NCBI RefSeq assembly: GCF_010015585.1
Contig: NW_022985075.1
Coordinates: forward strand, 667,821-731,820
Source: Eremomyces bilateralis CBS 781.70
Lineage: Eukaryota; Ascomycota; Dothideomycetes; Eremomycetales; Eremomycetaceae
Length of the DNA: 64,000 nucleotides
Direction: 5' to 3'
The notes under the pieces were generated by a model, which worked only from the letters and a program-made list of their open reading frames with translations, was not told the origin of the DNA and ran no database searches. Of this stretch, positions 22,688-35,400 are shown one piece after another (within the stretch, counting starts at the first letter, position 1; each line of letters opens with the position of its first letter). A program made the translations under genes and the position numbers.

Positions 22688-23640
22688 TTTTAGGGAAGCG
22701 GGCTCGACGTTTAGAAGGTAAAATGAGGAAATGTTGACTTGTTGTTGGATGTCGACGGGACACATTGGAGCTGCTATCTCATGTCATATATATATACGCA
22801 GTGATCTGCTCTCTGTTGATCAAAATATGTACTCTTTACTGTTGGGCACTGAATTGGACTGACGGCAGCTTCTCGCGATCCAAATCGGGTTAGCGTCGCC
22901 GAATTTCCGGGGACATGGCCGCACACATTTCGGCGACCAATCGGTTGGCTATGCAGGCTAATCAGCCAATCAACAGATGGCGTGGAGTTTTCGGAGACTT
23001 GGCGATCTGCAGTCTCAGATTCGGAGATTCAGTTTGCACTCTCCAGGTTAGATTATTACGCGTCGATTACACACGATGCAACTTGGTCGGCTTCACGGGT
23101 TGATCTTCTAGATGGTTCTTCTGAGAAGAGCTCTGAATGTTTGCTAGGACTGGAGCATTATCCCTTTCATCTGCCCTTAAAGGGGCATACAATCGCGAAG
23201 TGGCCATCCGTGTACCCTCCTCGCCCTATCCGCCGCGCTAGCCCTTGGAGCGATGGTTTGGACCGAACGAAATGGTTTGCGAGTTCATCTTCACTGGACT
23301 ACGACATGGTTCTAAGGAATTCGAAAGGTCTATAATCTGCTAGAACTCTTTTTTATTTTAGTCTTGCATCTCATTGTTCCTCTGCTTTTGCGATTTTGTG
23401 TTGTCTCCTTTCAAGCAAACGGCTCTAACACAGCAAACCAGATAGGGACTATAGAAACCCCTTCATGTTGAAAGCGTTGGCCTGGTGCCTTCATCGCCCT
23501 CTTGAGTTGCAAAATTTCCTTCCCACTTCTTGCCTACCGGACTCAAGGTGACTGAATTTCCACCTCCTCACCTGACCACTCACATCCGTCTATCGCGTGT
23601 TGAACGACGTAAAGCGAACGTGGGTCAGATCTCGGAAGCA
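22688..23640. other. Divergent intergenic region, methyltransferase / BTB gene
   Basis: This 950-bp stretch separates two divergent start codons. A TATATATATA run at about 22788-22797, roughly 100 bp upstream of the methyltransferase ATG, could serve as its TATA element. I see nothing else definable. Confidence 0.5.
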
Positions 23641-24801
23641 ATGGCGTCCCAGAAGGGCAAAAATGTCACTTTCCCCGGTTCGGACAAGTACAGTGACCTA
23701 AAACTGAAGTGTGGAGGCAAAGTTTTCAACGTTCATAAAGTGATCGTTTGCACCCAGTCTGAGGTCCTCGCTGCGGCCGTCGACGGGACCTTCAAGGTAG
23801 ATCTTCTTCGTGAAGCTGACTTCATCCCTAGTCCCTCGGAGCAGATCACTCACATATCACAGGAATCCACCACAAACGAAGTCGAAGTGACTGAATTTGA
23901 CGCTCAGACGTTGTATAAGATGATCGACTTCATGTACAACAAGGATTACCAAGAACAGCAAGAAATAGAAAAAGAAACAGGTACATCGCCAAACTTCTTC
24001 CAACTCTTTTTACCTTGCTTAGATTAACTGTGTCTCCTAGAAACACATCTACTCTCATACTCAGATGGAGTCCCGGTAGTTTCAACACCTTTAGAAGCCG
24101 CACTTGAGCTGCTCGAGTTTGAGAATGAGGAAGAGCCTGGGAATGAGGCAGAGACAGAGAGCGAAACAGAGCCTGAGAACAAGACAATTCTGACTGCAAG
24201 GCTTCTCGAGCATGTCAAGGTCAACGCAATAGCGGACTACTATTTTGTCTCTGATCTCAAGGCCCTGGCCAACGCGAAGATCATGGAAATCCTCGAGAAA
24301 CAGTTTTCTTGCGAAGCGTTTGTTGCGGCACTGAACTACGCCCTCAAGTCGACCACGGACAAAGCATTGAGAGAGATTCTAGGGACATCAGCGGCCCTCC
24401 ATATTGATGAGTTTATGCAAGACAGCTGGCTGGGGAATGCAGACTTTTTTCTGAGCATCTTGGTGTCTAAGTTAGTCGAGGCAGCAGCACGAGAGAGAGA
24501 GGGTCTCGAGAACATCATTCAAGACCAAGATAGTGCCTTAAAAGCCGAAATGTCCTCCCGTTCCAAGGCAGAGGATGATATGACACAGCGGTTACTAGAA
24601 GCACAGAACGCGCGTGATTCTGCACTGATACGAGCAGACGAAATCCAGAAGAGCTGCAGGGAGGCGATGGGTATGCTCACCCGGCGGCAGTGCCGCAATG
24701 GTAGCTGTAATGCGGAATTCCCTTGTTATTTTGAAAAGATATCGTCTTCCAGTCCACGATGGATCTTACGATGTAGTCGATGCAAATGCAAGCATGTCTA
24801 A
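23641..24801 (+). CDS. BTB/POZ-domain protein with C-terminal cysteine cluster
   Basis: Two exons, 23641-23980 and 24041-24801 (60-nt intron, phase 1), give 366 residues. The N-terminal region (YSDLKLKCGGKVFNVHKVIV ... FDAQTLYKMIDFMYNKDY) is a BTB/POZ domain of the type amplified in filamentous fungi, with an insertion of about 35 residues before the last strand. An acidic Glu-rich linker is followed by a helical region resembling the segment after BTB (HVKVNAIADYYFVSDLKALA), then a charged, coiled-coil-like stretch. The end holds a Cys cluster (CRNGSCNAEFPC and CSRCKCKH). BTB proteins dimerise and often act as Cul3 adaptors, but many fungal members have no known role, and none is assigned here. 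The ATG at 23641 is the first in frame. Confidence 0.85.
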
Positions 24802-25215
24802 TGAAGTGCAGAACGGGAACATGGCTCGCAGTTATGCATTCAGCGCAGGCGTCAACTATGGCTGTCATGGCGATACAGTGTGGAGGGCTGCCAGCCTGCA
24901 ATAGGCTGAATTGAGAGACACCCTCTTGAAGCAGGGATGAAAGATTAATAGATTATCAGGAATTCTGGACAATAATGAAGGGGCATTTTAATGTAGTGGC
25001 CAAACAATTCACGTGAGTCAAAGATAGTATTGTTGCAAGTTCACGTCACTCCTGAGTTCCGCTTTTCCCGTAACCGTAATTGTGTTGGTCGATTGAACAC
25101 TCTCAGTTAACTTGGCAGCGAAACACCAATCTGCGCAGCGTTGCGACTTCAATAGCAAAACGGTCAAAGTCTATCGACCTATGTACAAGCCGACTTCCAT
25201 CTCATAAGGTTCATT
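24802..25215. other. Convergent 3' region, BTB gene / TRI12-type transporter
   Basis: This 414-bp stretch lies between two converging genes. No gene or repeat is visible. Confidence 0.5.
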
Positions 25216-27345
25216 TTAGGTGATCACGACAGCAACACTAGAGGGGTATTCGTTAGTGAAACGGGAACCGAGGTCAACCGGGATCGGGGACTTACTGGTC
25301 ATCCATATACTTGCTGATGTCACCAAGGAATGCCGCTGCGAAGATGCAGAGGACACCAAATGGAATGCTGGCATAATACACAAATCTGTTACCAGTCAGC
25401 AGAGATACATCTTATGTGGGAAGGCCGGCGCATACTTGTACGAGGCGGCAAAGGCAATTTGGCCCGCCTTGACGATAGCCGCGTGGACCACGGGGTTGTC
25501 AAGTCCTGGGAGATGAGCGATTTCGTCGGTTTGAGAGGCCCCGGTAAGTTCGATGACTTCTGTGATGAGATCCACGTCGTAGATGCCCAATTTGGTCACC
25601 ATCAGGCCGCCGATATAGAACTTGGCGTTCTCGGTGAACTTGTTGACGAAGACGTTGTAATAGACGCTGTAGCCGATGACCCCGCCGATGACACGGATGG
25701 CGAGTGTCAGAGCCGCGACGGTTGCAATCAAGTCGTCGGGGCATATGATGGTCGTGATAATTGACGCTGGTACGAGGATGCCACCGATGCCGAGCCCGGC
25801 GAGGACGAGGATCCCCCAGAGTTGGTGCATGTTGTCCGTTTCCCCGATGGCCATGGCGCCACACCCGGCGGTCATCAAGACGGACGAGGCGACCATCAAA
25901 GCTCGGATCTGGCCGCGGAGCACACTGATCAGGACGAGAACGACGCAAGCGCCAGTCATGATGGCTAGGCCGATCGGAAGTCCACGGAGGCCGATGCCGA
26001 CGGGGTCATGGCCGTATACGTTGAAGGCTTGGGTGGGCCAGAACATGAGGACGGCGAAGAAATTGGCACCGGAAATAAAGGTGATGACGAGCGTCAGGGC
26101 GAGAACACGCGGGTTTTGCTTCAGGCGGTGGGGGAACATCGGGTGCTTCGCCCACTTAGCTTCCCATACAGCAAAGACAATCAGAATGAGAGCGCCAAGG
26201 ATCAGGGGAACCAAGACATGCACAGTGGCCCACTTGTACTGACTTCCGCCCCATTGGAGACCCCTATGGCTGGTTAGGATGGATGGATTTTCGACTCGTC
26301 TCGAGCACACTCACATCATAAAAAGGATCATGCCCGAAATCGAAAGGAACCCTCCGATGAAGTCAATCTCGGCGATGACCTGTTTCCGGGACAGGCCCGC
26401 CGAGTTGACTCGGGGAGGGGGGAAGTAGAAGAAGGCGATTCCAAGGAGGCCGACGAAAGCCCAGACGCCACAGAAAAGGCCAATGTAGCGCCAGGTCGCG
26501 TAGTAGCAGATCAGCTGCGCGTACAGGACGGACGGCACGAAGGGAATGATAGTGAAGATGAGGGCGGCGATGTAGGTGCCTCGCTTTCGGGTTGGTGCCA
26601 TTTCCGAGGCCGCGGCAAGGGCGGTCAACTCGTTGATCCCGGCGCCTGCTCCCATGAAGACATGGCCGGCTGCATCGTATTAGCGGTTGCGATTCCGATG
26701 TCCAAGCTTGGAAAGGCACTCACCGATGAAGATGTTCATCGACTTCGCGGTCGCTCCGATGATATTACCGATGACGAGGAAAGAGGCGCCGATCATTGCG
26801 ACATAGCGACGGCCAATCAAGTCTGATATACTACCAACGAAGGGACAGACGGCAGCGCTGATGGGATATCAGTTATAGCACCGGGATAGGGGTCTATGGA
26901 CTACTTACAGGGCCAAAAGATTCGCTATAATGAACCACGTCCATCGATCAGAACCGCCAATGTCGCCGTATATGTACGGTGGTGCCTACTGGAGTAAGCA
27001 AGGATTTGCTTGATAGGGGAGGGAACTGCGCAACTTACACCACCATAGAGGTATACGGGGATCTGGGAGCCGGTCCAGAGAAGCGCCATGCTCACGAGGG
27101 ACATGAACCGCTTGAAGGTCATCTAGTTTACGGTCAATTGCTGGTCTGGCGAAGCGGATTCGGGTCGGCCTCACCTTAGGCTCATGGTCATGGTCCAAAC
27201 CGTCGCCATACGTTCTCAGGCCATCTTTCTCGTAATAATTGTCGTGCCCAGGGACCTTCTCCGCAGTGTGAACCTGCTCCAACTCAGTCGGGCTGCCCTT
27301 CTCAACCACCTCATGGCGGCGTTCTACCGAACTGCCTGAACTCAT
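25216..27345 (-). CDS. MFS transporter, TRI12 / siderophore-transporter type
   Basis: Plasma-membrane drug:H+ antiporter-like MFS protein of the fungal trichothecene-efflux (TRI12) family, which also includes siderophore transporters. Eight exons (27345-27175, 27122-27039, 26985-26909, 26857-26724, 26669-26315, 26263-25436, 25385-25296, 25237-25216) join in consistent phase to 586 residues, the usual family length. An 80-residue hydrophilic N-terminus precedes PPYIYGDIGGSDRWTWF. The TM2-3 loop motif is GSISDLIGRRYVAMIGA, and MGAGAGINELTALAA sits in the next core helix. About 14 TM segments are expected. The last exon is only 22 nt and adds VAVVIT. Introns are 50-60 nt apart from short edge shifts. 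No biosynthetic gene lies next to it, so the substrate cannot be inferred from context. Confidence 0.9.
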
Positions 27346-30300
27346 GATGAATTAGGTAAAATGGCGGTGCTAGCGGAATTGACAAACTCTCAAGCACCTA
27401 ACAGTGAGAGTTCTTAAGAAGGAACCTAAGTAAAGAGAGAGCAAGGAAAACCAGGCCCGTGATATGGAGAAGAAATGGAGTCCAGAGAGCAGCGAGGGGC
27501 AAACTGCTGGCAATATAAAAAGTGGCAAGAGTCGATTTATGTAGGGAATGACTTGGGCAAAGATCTGTGGGTATGCTGGGTCTAAGCAGAGTGGGTGTTT
27601 CCAGGATCCCACGCCATCGCAATTCGCAACTCCTGCTGTGCCGTCGAAGATTCATTTACATAGAAATGGAAGAAGACTGCGAAGGATGCATGGCACCCTG
27701 GTCATTCGGAATGCTATGCGCCTTCTAGGGCCGAAGCTGGGGTTGAGGGATGGACCGAAGTCTGACAGTGGTCAGTGGGCAGATTCCCATCCACACGCGA
27801 GTGATTCAACATCGCTGGGGGATGCATGTCGACGATAAAATATTGGAGATCCTTCGGTTCCGAGACAAGAACCAGCGGGGATGAGAGAAGCCCCAAGGAA
27901 GGGATCCAGAAAGGGGAAGGAAGCCCGAGACTGGATTGTTACCTGGTAGATAAATCAAAAATTGAGTATGGATGTGCCGCAGCGAACGGCGAACAGGACA
28001 AGCAGCTGGGGTACGGAATGCCTAGGCAAATTGCCACGGGTCGAGAGAGGCTTGAATGAGTTGTGAGGCCCCTGCGGTACAGGGATTCCCACGAATCCAC
28101 AGTCGAACAAAAGAACGGACAGAGGACATCTGGACACGAAATCAGAGATGGTTCAGGGCTTCCAGAGGACTTCCAGCGTTCAGTGGTGCATTATTCAGTA
28201 TTCTGCATCAAGCGCCTATCACCGATCGCGGGATGGTCATGAAGCTGTGAAGCCTCAGACCATCTAATCCAACCGTGCAGCGATCTAAGAGCGAAGTATG
28301 TGAACAGACCGAGGATAGTGACTTGTTGAGTGAAACTGTCAGGGTGAATAATAATGAACAATTGACTATTGAAGAGGTCCGACCGTCTGCCGTTCGATAC
28401 CCTGACAGGCTGACACTCCAACCGTTCCACGATCCAGCGATCCAACTCGAGAATCGAGGAATGAGGGATTACTGATTAGGGATCAGGGAGGGCATGCAGG
28501 GCATCCGGAACTGCGGAAGCCCTGGCCAAGCAATATTAAGCAACAGGCTTAATTCAGAATGAGCAGCTGGCGAGCCTCGGCGTTTCGAGTTGCCTTGGCC
28601 CTTGGACCAGAAATTGGGTCTTGGAGGGGTTGTAAATTAATTACATTTTCCAAGGAAGTGGCTAGTACCGACTCAAAAACGAGCAGGATTGGATGACTTG
28701 GATACACCGGATACCTGGGGTAGACTAGTCTGCAGAGTAGTCCGTGGAGTATTATTAGCATGTATTTGAGTAGGTACTCAGGACAAGTTAGGACTCAGGA
28801 GTCAGGAGAGACTGGAATCTTCCGTAACTACTGCGTATTCGTAGTTGGAATATTGAGTGGGTAACCCCCGCACTCTGCCTTTGGTCCCATTCACCAACTC
28901 GTTCGATTCTTCTCAGTTCGTCTTTCTTGGTTCAGCTTGGTTCATCCTTCTCCTTTCTAGCCAATGCCCGTCTTGAGATTTGAGATACTGTCTTAGCCTT
29001 TTGCTTTTCGATCTTATCTTTCACATCCTACGGAGTAGTTGCTCTATGTATCCTAGTAGCTATAATATTTATCTCTCCATGTACTCCATACGATAGATAC
29101 TCCCACCGATCCCCCCTGAACCCTTAACTATTGCCAAACTTCTCGTGGACTCGGCTCATATCATCGTCTAATGGTATTTTCGTCATCTCTTCTTAGTGTA
29201 CATAGTATACGGAGTATACTGCCTATACACGGCGATATTCAGCTATCCGCACGTATCCCCTCATCCTCCAGTTGGTCTCATACCACCCCTTCTGTGATCG
29301 GATCAGATGCCCAACCCTGCTTGCTCCCTTAGGCTAACTGTATACGCCTGTCCATTTCCTACCCAATCCACTGCCTGGCTTTCATCGCTTTTTCGCCGTT
29401 GGTGTGCCCGATGTCCCATGCGCCGTCAGACTATTCGAGTCGACCATCCATCGCGATGATAAACATGATACACGATGCATCCAATCAGGCCAGCCAGTAT
29501 TCATCATCTGAGGTCGATGGTCTGATGACCGGTATACAAGCGAGTCCAAGCGACTGATGTTGGTCGACGTTTGCCTGATCTTCGGATAACTGGTTGGTAA
29601 TGCCAAATAATATTAGTGGAATCTGGGGAATATGTGGTGCTGCGGGCGGGAACCGCCTCTGTTCCGCGTCTCCCCAGTCCACAACGCCCCCCAACGGGCC
29701 CGGATCTAGCGATCATGTGAGTTCATGATACACATGTCGACAGAAGTAAGCACGGAATTCGAAACTTCTTCCCTACATGGTTTCATGTCATCAGTTTTGT
29801 ATACAGATATTATATTGCCCTCTGTTATGGTCCCGGGGCCCGTAGCCTGGGCCCTTGAGTATGGCTGACGCCACAGGGATGTGGCTAGTGGGTGGCATGG
29901 AGGATTATCAAGGAGATAGTCATATGGGAGCTGTGTTAAGGAGCTGTGTTAGGATAGCAGAGAGAAGAGTTTATATCTCGCGCACAGAGGGGCTGGGAGA
30001 TTTCTTCCTTCTCTCTCTTCAGTTTAGATCAACGAAACTTGGTAATCGCAGATCTTGCGCATCTAGACCGTGTCACCCTCCGCTAATTCACGAAAAGGGT
30101 CGAACGTGCTATAGACTAGCACTTGTCTCCCTGCTTCGCAGGATATATGGTTAATCACAGGTTTTGCTCCAATGAAAAGTCGCCTGTCAGTCGCCATCGT
30201 GTCTCTTCTTTTTAAGGCCACTCCTCTACGCAGTATGCCTTGGTTGTTAGCATAGCCACCTAACCGCGTTAGCATCCGCAGATGTCGTTCGGCATGAACC

Positions 30301-31579
30301 GAATATGAACCCGCCGTGATCAAGGAATCCTAGGGAAATGCCCAAATGCGGGGAACAAGTTGAGATCTGGAAACATCCCCGTTGCCAGAGTCGATTTTAC
30401 GAGTTCGACGCTTCGAGGCTGTGCGCCTCGAGGCCGCCATTCGAGCCAACACGCAACACTCTGTTCACTCAGGGTTCGTCAAGCGCGATTGCGGCAGCTT
30501 CGCAAGGCTCGGGTTCCGGATGCGAGGGCTTCCATCAAGCCAGGCCACTGATTACTGGGTAGGGCATGATTGCATGAGACAACCGATGTCGAGGACTTGA
30601 GAGGTTGATCTCTCCTTACATAGTAAGGTGACTACATTCGGCAAGAGTTAACACTTCAGAGTTCAGCCTCGCCCTAATACATTGTTCGCGTTGCCGTCAT
30701 CAACCGTAGATATCCTAACCAATCTGCTTGCTCGCTGAACGACAAACACAGTGATATGCATGCCCTCGCGAGTAGCAACTTGCCAACACGTTTCTGGATT
30801 CTTGAATCTCGAGGGTGTCCGATCGGCATCCCGCTCCGGTTGCGGAGGTACCAGTCTATTGTAAACATGCATAAAGAAACCATACAATCAATGAACTTGT
30901 CCTCCACTTCCCTATTACATGTAGTAACCTCGAGGACCACATGCTTTTATTGATGGAACAGTCGTTGCTGTTGCCATCTTCGGAGCTGTCATAACTTTCG
31001 TGCTGGACACGGAGCCAATTGCCAGACCATCTCGTGTAACGCCTTAGGGGTTATACCAATGAACATGTTCTCAGTCGGACAGTAGGCTAGAAGAGCAGGC
31101 AGGCCCAGTATGCGTTCGATGCCAGTATGGCACCCTTTAGTCCCTGTATTTCCTGGGACTGAGTGGAATCCAAGATTTGTAGACCGGTGTCAGGCCATAA
31201 GGCCGAAAATATGAGGATATGGACTGACTGCACTGACCGGACCAGTGACGTGGGAACCACACACATGGCGATGCAGCTTTACTTCCTCTCTCCGACGAGA
31301 GAAATAGTCGTGCGCTCGATTTCTACCCATCTGAGCATTCGACCCACCCGAGCTTGGTTTCATGACCCCAGTGAGGAGGGACCCTCATGAAACCAGCTGC
31401 ATGTCTTCATGGACGCTTGGCAAATGCGGTTGGACTGGGAAAATGACACACGACTTCAACAATCAACTGAACGGGTAGAGCGCACATGAACTGTACAGCA
31501 AAGAACCGTACGGCCGATAAGCATGTCCATGAGATTCATTACCAAACCCAACTTTCTAACCGTCCTGTGAGAGCGAAGG
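27346..31579. other. 4.2-kb gene-free region between two MFS genes
   Basis: No supportable gene. Open frames are short, often lack ATG and contain no recognisable domain. The centre (about 28,700-29,300) is AT-richer and carries two TACGGAGTA motifs, one inside a perfect AGTATAC-GGA-GTATACT inverted repeat. A 13-bp near-tandem duplication (GAGCTGTGTTAAG/G) lies at about 29,932-29,957. The stretch may hold decayed mobile-element sequence, but I cannot name any. Confidence 0.5.
29204..29220. repeat. Perfect inverted repeat around TACGGAGTA
   Basis: AGTATAC and GTATACT are exact reverse complements separated by GGA. The same TACGGAGTA core occurs at 29029-29037, and its complement at 18128-18136 and 34142-34150, always outside genes. 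Confidence 0.75.
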
Positions 31580-33363
31580 TCAGTGGTCGTGATCATCTTC
31601 ATCCCAGCCACTTTCATGATCGCTTGGTGATTCATCATGATCCTCCTCCCACCCGTCTCCTTCCAGGTCCGGACTGCGAATGCCCCAGCTTAGGAGGAAT
31701 CCCAGGAAAGCGATGCCCGCAAAAACACCGAACGGCATCGCCTCGCCTTTCGGATGCAATCTCGTGGCGGCGGAGAACAACGCCCCGGAAACAAATGGGC
31801 CGACCGCTCGTCCGCCTGATGCTAGTGTTTGAGCCAGGCCGTTAATCTGGCCGAGGACCGCGTGTGATGGGGCCGAGTTAGTGATCTGGTGGGGTCAGCT
31901 GGTGATAGCGGCGCATGTCGTCACGGCCAACTTACGAGGAGAAGAGCACTTGTTAGCCCGCCAACGGCTGCCACGGTCTTGATGACGAGAATGGCTCCCA
32001 ACTCGACCCAGAGCAGGAGTTTGCCTTCACTCATGCCTGCGTAGCGCCCATCCGAAGATGTCTTGTAGCCCACCCATGGCATCAACAAGAAAGCGGCGAC
32101 GAAACCGGCTATGCTGACTCGGTACGACGCCCTATTCCCTAGCTTGTCTCTCAGGCGACCGTAGATGCCCACCTGAAATAGGATGGTCACAAGCCCAGAG
32201 AAAGACAGAGACAGGCCCACCTCTTGTGTGGAGAGGTCTCGTCCGGTGGGGGCTTTACCTTCTCCAAAGATCGGATACAACGTGTTGTATGCCACATTGG
32301 AAAGCGAAAATACAAGGTATGTCAACAGCAGAAGGACGGTATCGCGATTGAAAATATCGCGGTACGTGATCTTATCCATTGAGGTTCCTGGGAGAAGCCC
32401 CGAATATTCGTCGGGATCCTGAAGGTCATCCGAACCACCATTCCGATAATGGTTCAGACGAGCCCCGTGCCGTTCGCGCTGTGATAACGTTCTCACATAT
32501 GACGGTCGGTGCGAGCCGCCAGCGAACTGCCATATCCAGGCGAAGAGGTTTCCAATACGTTTGGGAAGAGGGGGTTGATCGCGAGCCGCTTCGTGGCTCT
32601 CTTCGAGGAGCCAGCATGCGAGACCGAAATCGACGAGGAGGATCGTGGCGGAGAAGATGTTCGGCGGCAAGTACGGATACGTCCCCCAGAATCCGTCATC
32701 GTCATCGACCAGGTTCACCAACATTCCGCCCACCGTCGGACCGGTGATTCCACCGAGGCCATAGACGACCGGAAGGTATGTAAACGCCCGTCCTTGATTG
32801 CTTCGATCCGTGAGTTCGCCTAAGACCGTGCTGACGACCCCTTGGTTGCCATTGACTAGGCCCATGAGCGTCTGAACCGCAATTGCGGCGCCTAATGTTT
32901 TGCAGAAGCCGAATCCCGCGAAGCACGCGGCCGTCATCACGGTCCCAAGAAGTATGACCGGCTTCCGCCCGATGCGGTCGGAAAGTAAACCCCAAAAATA
33001 TCCCGACGCACATTGCGCTAGCGCGAACGCGCTGGCGATCAAGCCAACGTACAGGCCGACGGTTGCCTGTGACACCCCGGGAAACCCAAGAGCCATCGCA
33101 GGGAGGTATGGACCGATGCTGTTCAGCGCGGTCTGTTCAGCCAGAGCGATGACCCCGAGGATCGCCAATTGCTTTTTCGGAAGAGGGGTTTCATCGTGGG
33201 GTTGTCCATTCTCATGGTTGGCATTGCGGGTGCTCGAATCCTGCGATCTCAGGCGTGAGTGAGGAGGTCCTTTTGAGGAGGGTGGATTCGTTGGAAAGGT
33301 TTGATAGTGAGGAGTGGACGACTCGCGCCGCGAAGGATCAAAAGCATCATCTGCGGCCTCCAT
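31580..33363 (-). CDS. MFS transporter, Tet/ZIFL-like (yeast YCR023C type)
   Basis: Major-facilitator antiporter-like membrane protein. Exons 33363-31936 and 31885-31580 (49-nt intron, phase 0) give 577 residues. A hydrophilic N-terminus of about 60 residues precedes TM1 (QLAILGVIALAEQTALNSIG). The MFS signature in loop 2-3 is GLLSDRIGRKPVILLG, followed by LMGLVNGNQGVVSTVLGELT in TM4. A long cytoplasmic loop divides two six-TM halves. This layout fits the tetracycline-resistance/zinc-induced-facilitator-like branch that includes yeast YCR023C. The C-terminus is acidic and His-containing (ESGWDEDDHDH), which might bind metal (speculative). I use ATG 33363; the frame extends eight codons further upstream without another ATG. 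It is divergent from gna1. Substrate unknown. Confidence 0.88.
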
Positions 33364-34600
33364 GCTCCAAAAGATCTGTTTCAACAAGTATTAGGAAATT
33401 GATAGGCCGTATGAATCAGAACTGGACTGGAAACAATCAATCATGGGCTGTCAATCTCTTTTCACCCAAAGAGCATGGTGTGTCGTGCGAACCGGTCAAT
33501 ATTAAATAAAGGCGGCAGGTGAAGAACCAGGACAGGGCAACTGGCAATCCTTATCATGCGACTGGAACTGTTAACTGCGGAGTTAATGCCATAATGCTTG
33601 GAATTTGGGCCACGAAATACAGGCAGTCAATTGGGCCTGGATGGAAGAAATGTAATACATTGCGATTGCTTACAGAGTTACTTACTTGTACCTGGGCCAA
33701 AAAAAATCCGCAAACAGCTCCTCCGGAATGACGAAGCGGTTCAGGCCAAGGAAATCCTGCGCACATGCCTTTCGATGTCATCACTTCACAGGGCTTGTCA
33801 CGTGCTCATCCTATTCTCAGCTAGCTAGTCATCATCCGTCTCCACTCTCCACATCCGGTCTAATTCAAATCTGATTTATGCACGTGACCACTACTTCTTC
33901 AAGTTGAAGTAGAACAGTTCAAGCCCTAACTTATAACTATATGTATGATATTGGTCCTAGTTAAGGGATTGATCCTTCAGACAAGAAGTTCTAGTGCTAA
34001 CTTAGGCTGAGAGCAGACATACAACTGTGCAGGCCATGGGAAAGAAATGTACAATGCCCGTCCCCTACCAGTCGTTGATGGCACTTTGTACTGTTCCCTC
34101 GCTCAACGCTGGCTGATGTGTATCTGATAATTCATACTTGGTACTCCGTATTGATCAAGATCTGACACTCGCAAATTTCCGTTTGTTACAACCGTCCCTT
34201 AGGGGGAGTTTGAAAGATGGTTAATTGTGTGAATTGAATTGCATATCCTTTGTTACTTCTGTCACTGTATGACTGGACTCTCGTGTGTACTCCGTTCTGA
34301 CACAGAACAAACTCTCTGGCAGGGCTCCGTCTTGGCAGAGACTCCGTGAACGGCACACCAACCGAAGATTTCGGTCCTCACGCGCCGTAATCCAACTCGA
34401 GATGCAGACTGGGAGGTGAACGTCCAGCTGCAAGTGTCTGCATTATTTAATGGTCGAAAGTCCCTCCCATTTCCACGGTTCTCCCGGATATCCCCACAGT
34501 TCTCGACAATTCGCTCATTTGAGGCGTCGGATCTTCGGTTGAACCGCATTAGCTGACCTAGCTCTATCTATTCCAGTACTTCCAGGGAGACTCACTCGCA
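33364..34600. other. Divergent promoter region, MFS transporter / gna1
   Basis: This 1.2-kb region has two palindromic CACGTG elements (33799-33804 and 33881-33886) and a TACTCCGTA motif at 34142-34150. No gene is visible. CACGTG is the core site of bHLH regulators, but which of the two genes responds is unknown. Confidence 0.6.
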
Positions 34601-35232
34601 ATGTCTACTCAGCCATTATTCTCGTCGTCGTTAATATCACCGACTGTCCTCGCTTCCCTCCCCGAAGGCTACACCTGTCGGCCCCTACAGAGGGACGACT
34701 TCCACAATGGCTTCCTGGATGTCCTTCGAGTGCTGACGACGGTCGGAGATATCAGTGAATCGGCCTTCAACGAGCGGTACGATTGGCTTTCCAAGCGCAG
34801 CGATGAATACTTCCTGCTATGTATAATAGATGGCAGTGGGGGGATAGTGGGCACGGGAGCCTTGGTCGTGGAGAGGAAATTGTATGCACCTTCTCCAAAC
34901 CCCCTGAACTATCAAGGCCGGGCGACTAACGTGCTGCAGCATCCATTCGTTAGGGCTCGTCGGCCACATTGAAGACATTGCGGTCGCGAAAGATCAACAG
35001 GGCAAGAAGTTGGGTTTGCGAATCATTCAGGCGTTGGATCACATTGCAGAGCAAGTTGGATGCTACAAGGTACCAGCTCCACGCCATTCGGTTCTCCTGA
35101 CCTTAGCTAACGCCGGACCAGGTCATCCTCGATTGTTCGGAAGCCAACGAAGGATTCTACATTAAGTGCGGTTACAAGCGAGCAGGCCTCGAAATGGCCC
35201 ATTATTTCCAAGCGCCCAAGAGTAATGCATAG
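34601..35232 (+). CDS. gna1: Glucosamine 6-phosphate N-acetyltransferase
   Basis: GNAT-fold enzyme that acetylates glucosamine-6-phosphate with acetyl-CoA, an essential step to UDP-GlcNAc for chitin, N-glycans and GPI anchors; cytosolic. Exons are 34601-34881, 34940-35069 and 35122-35232 (58- and 52-nt introns), giving 173 residues, the usual family size. Diagnostic segments are LPEGYTCRPLQRDDF at the start, GTGALVVERKF, GHIEDIAVAKDQQGKKLG (acetyl-CoA pyrophosphate loop, residues about 102-119), CYKVILDCSEANEGFYIKCG and the terminal YKRAGLEMAHYF. All are typical of yeast and Aspergillus Gna1. The ATG at 34601 follows CTCGCA, a normal fungal context. It converges on the TYW3 gene with 168 bp between stop codons. 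Function is secure. Confidence 0.96.
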
Positions 35233-35400
35233 ACGATAAACACAATGGTGTGTGATTAGAGGTCAATATTAGACGGTCATCCTATGGTATCTCCTGTTTC
35301 CCTACCTGCGACAAAGGATCTTCGGCGGTGTAGGTCGGCTGGATTGTATCACGCTCGGATATGGGAATCCCGCCAATGTTCAATAGACATTTATGACTTC

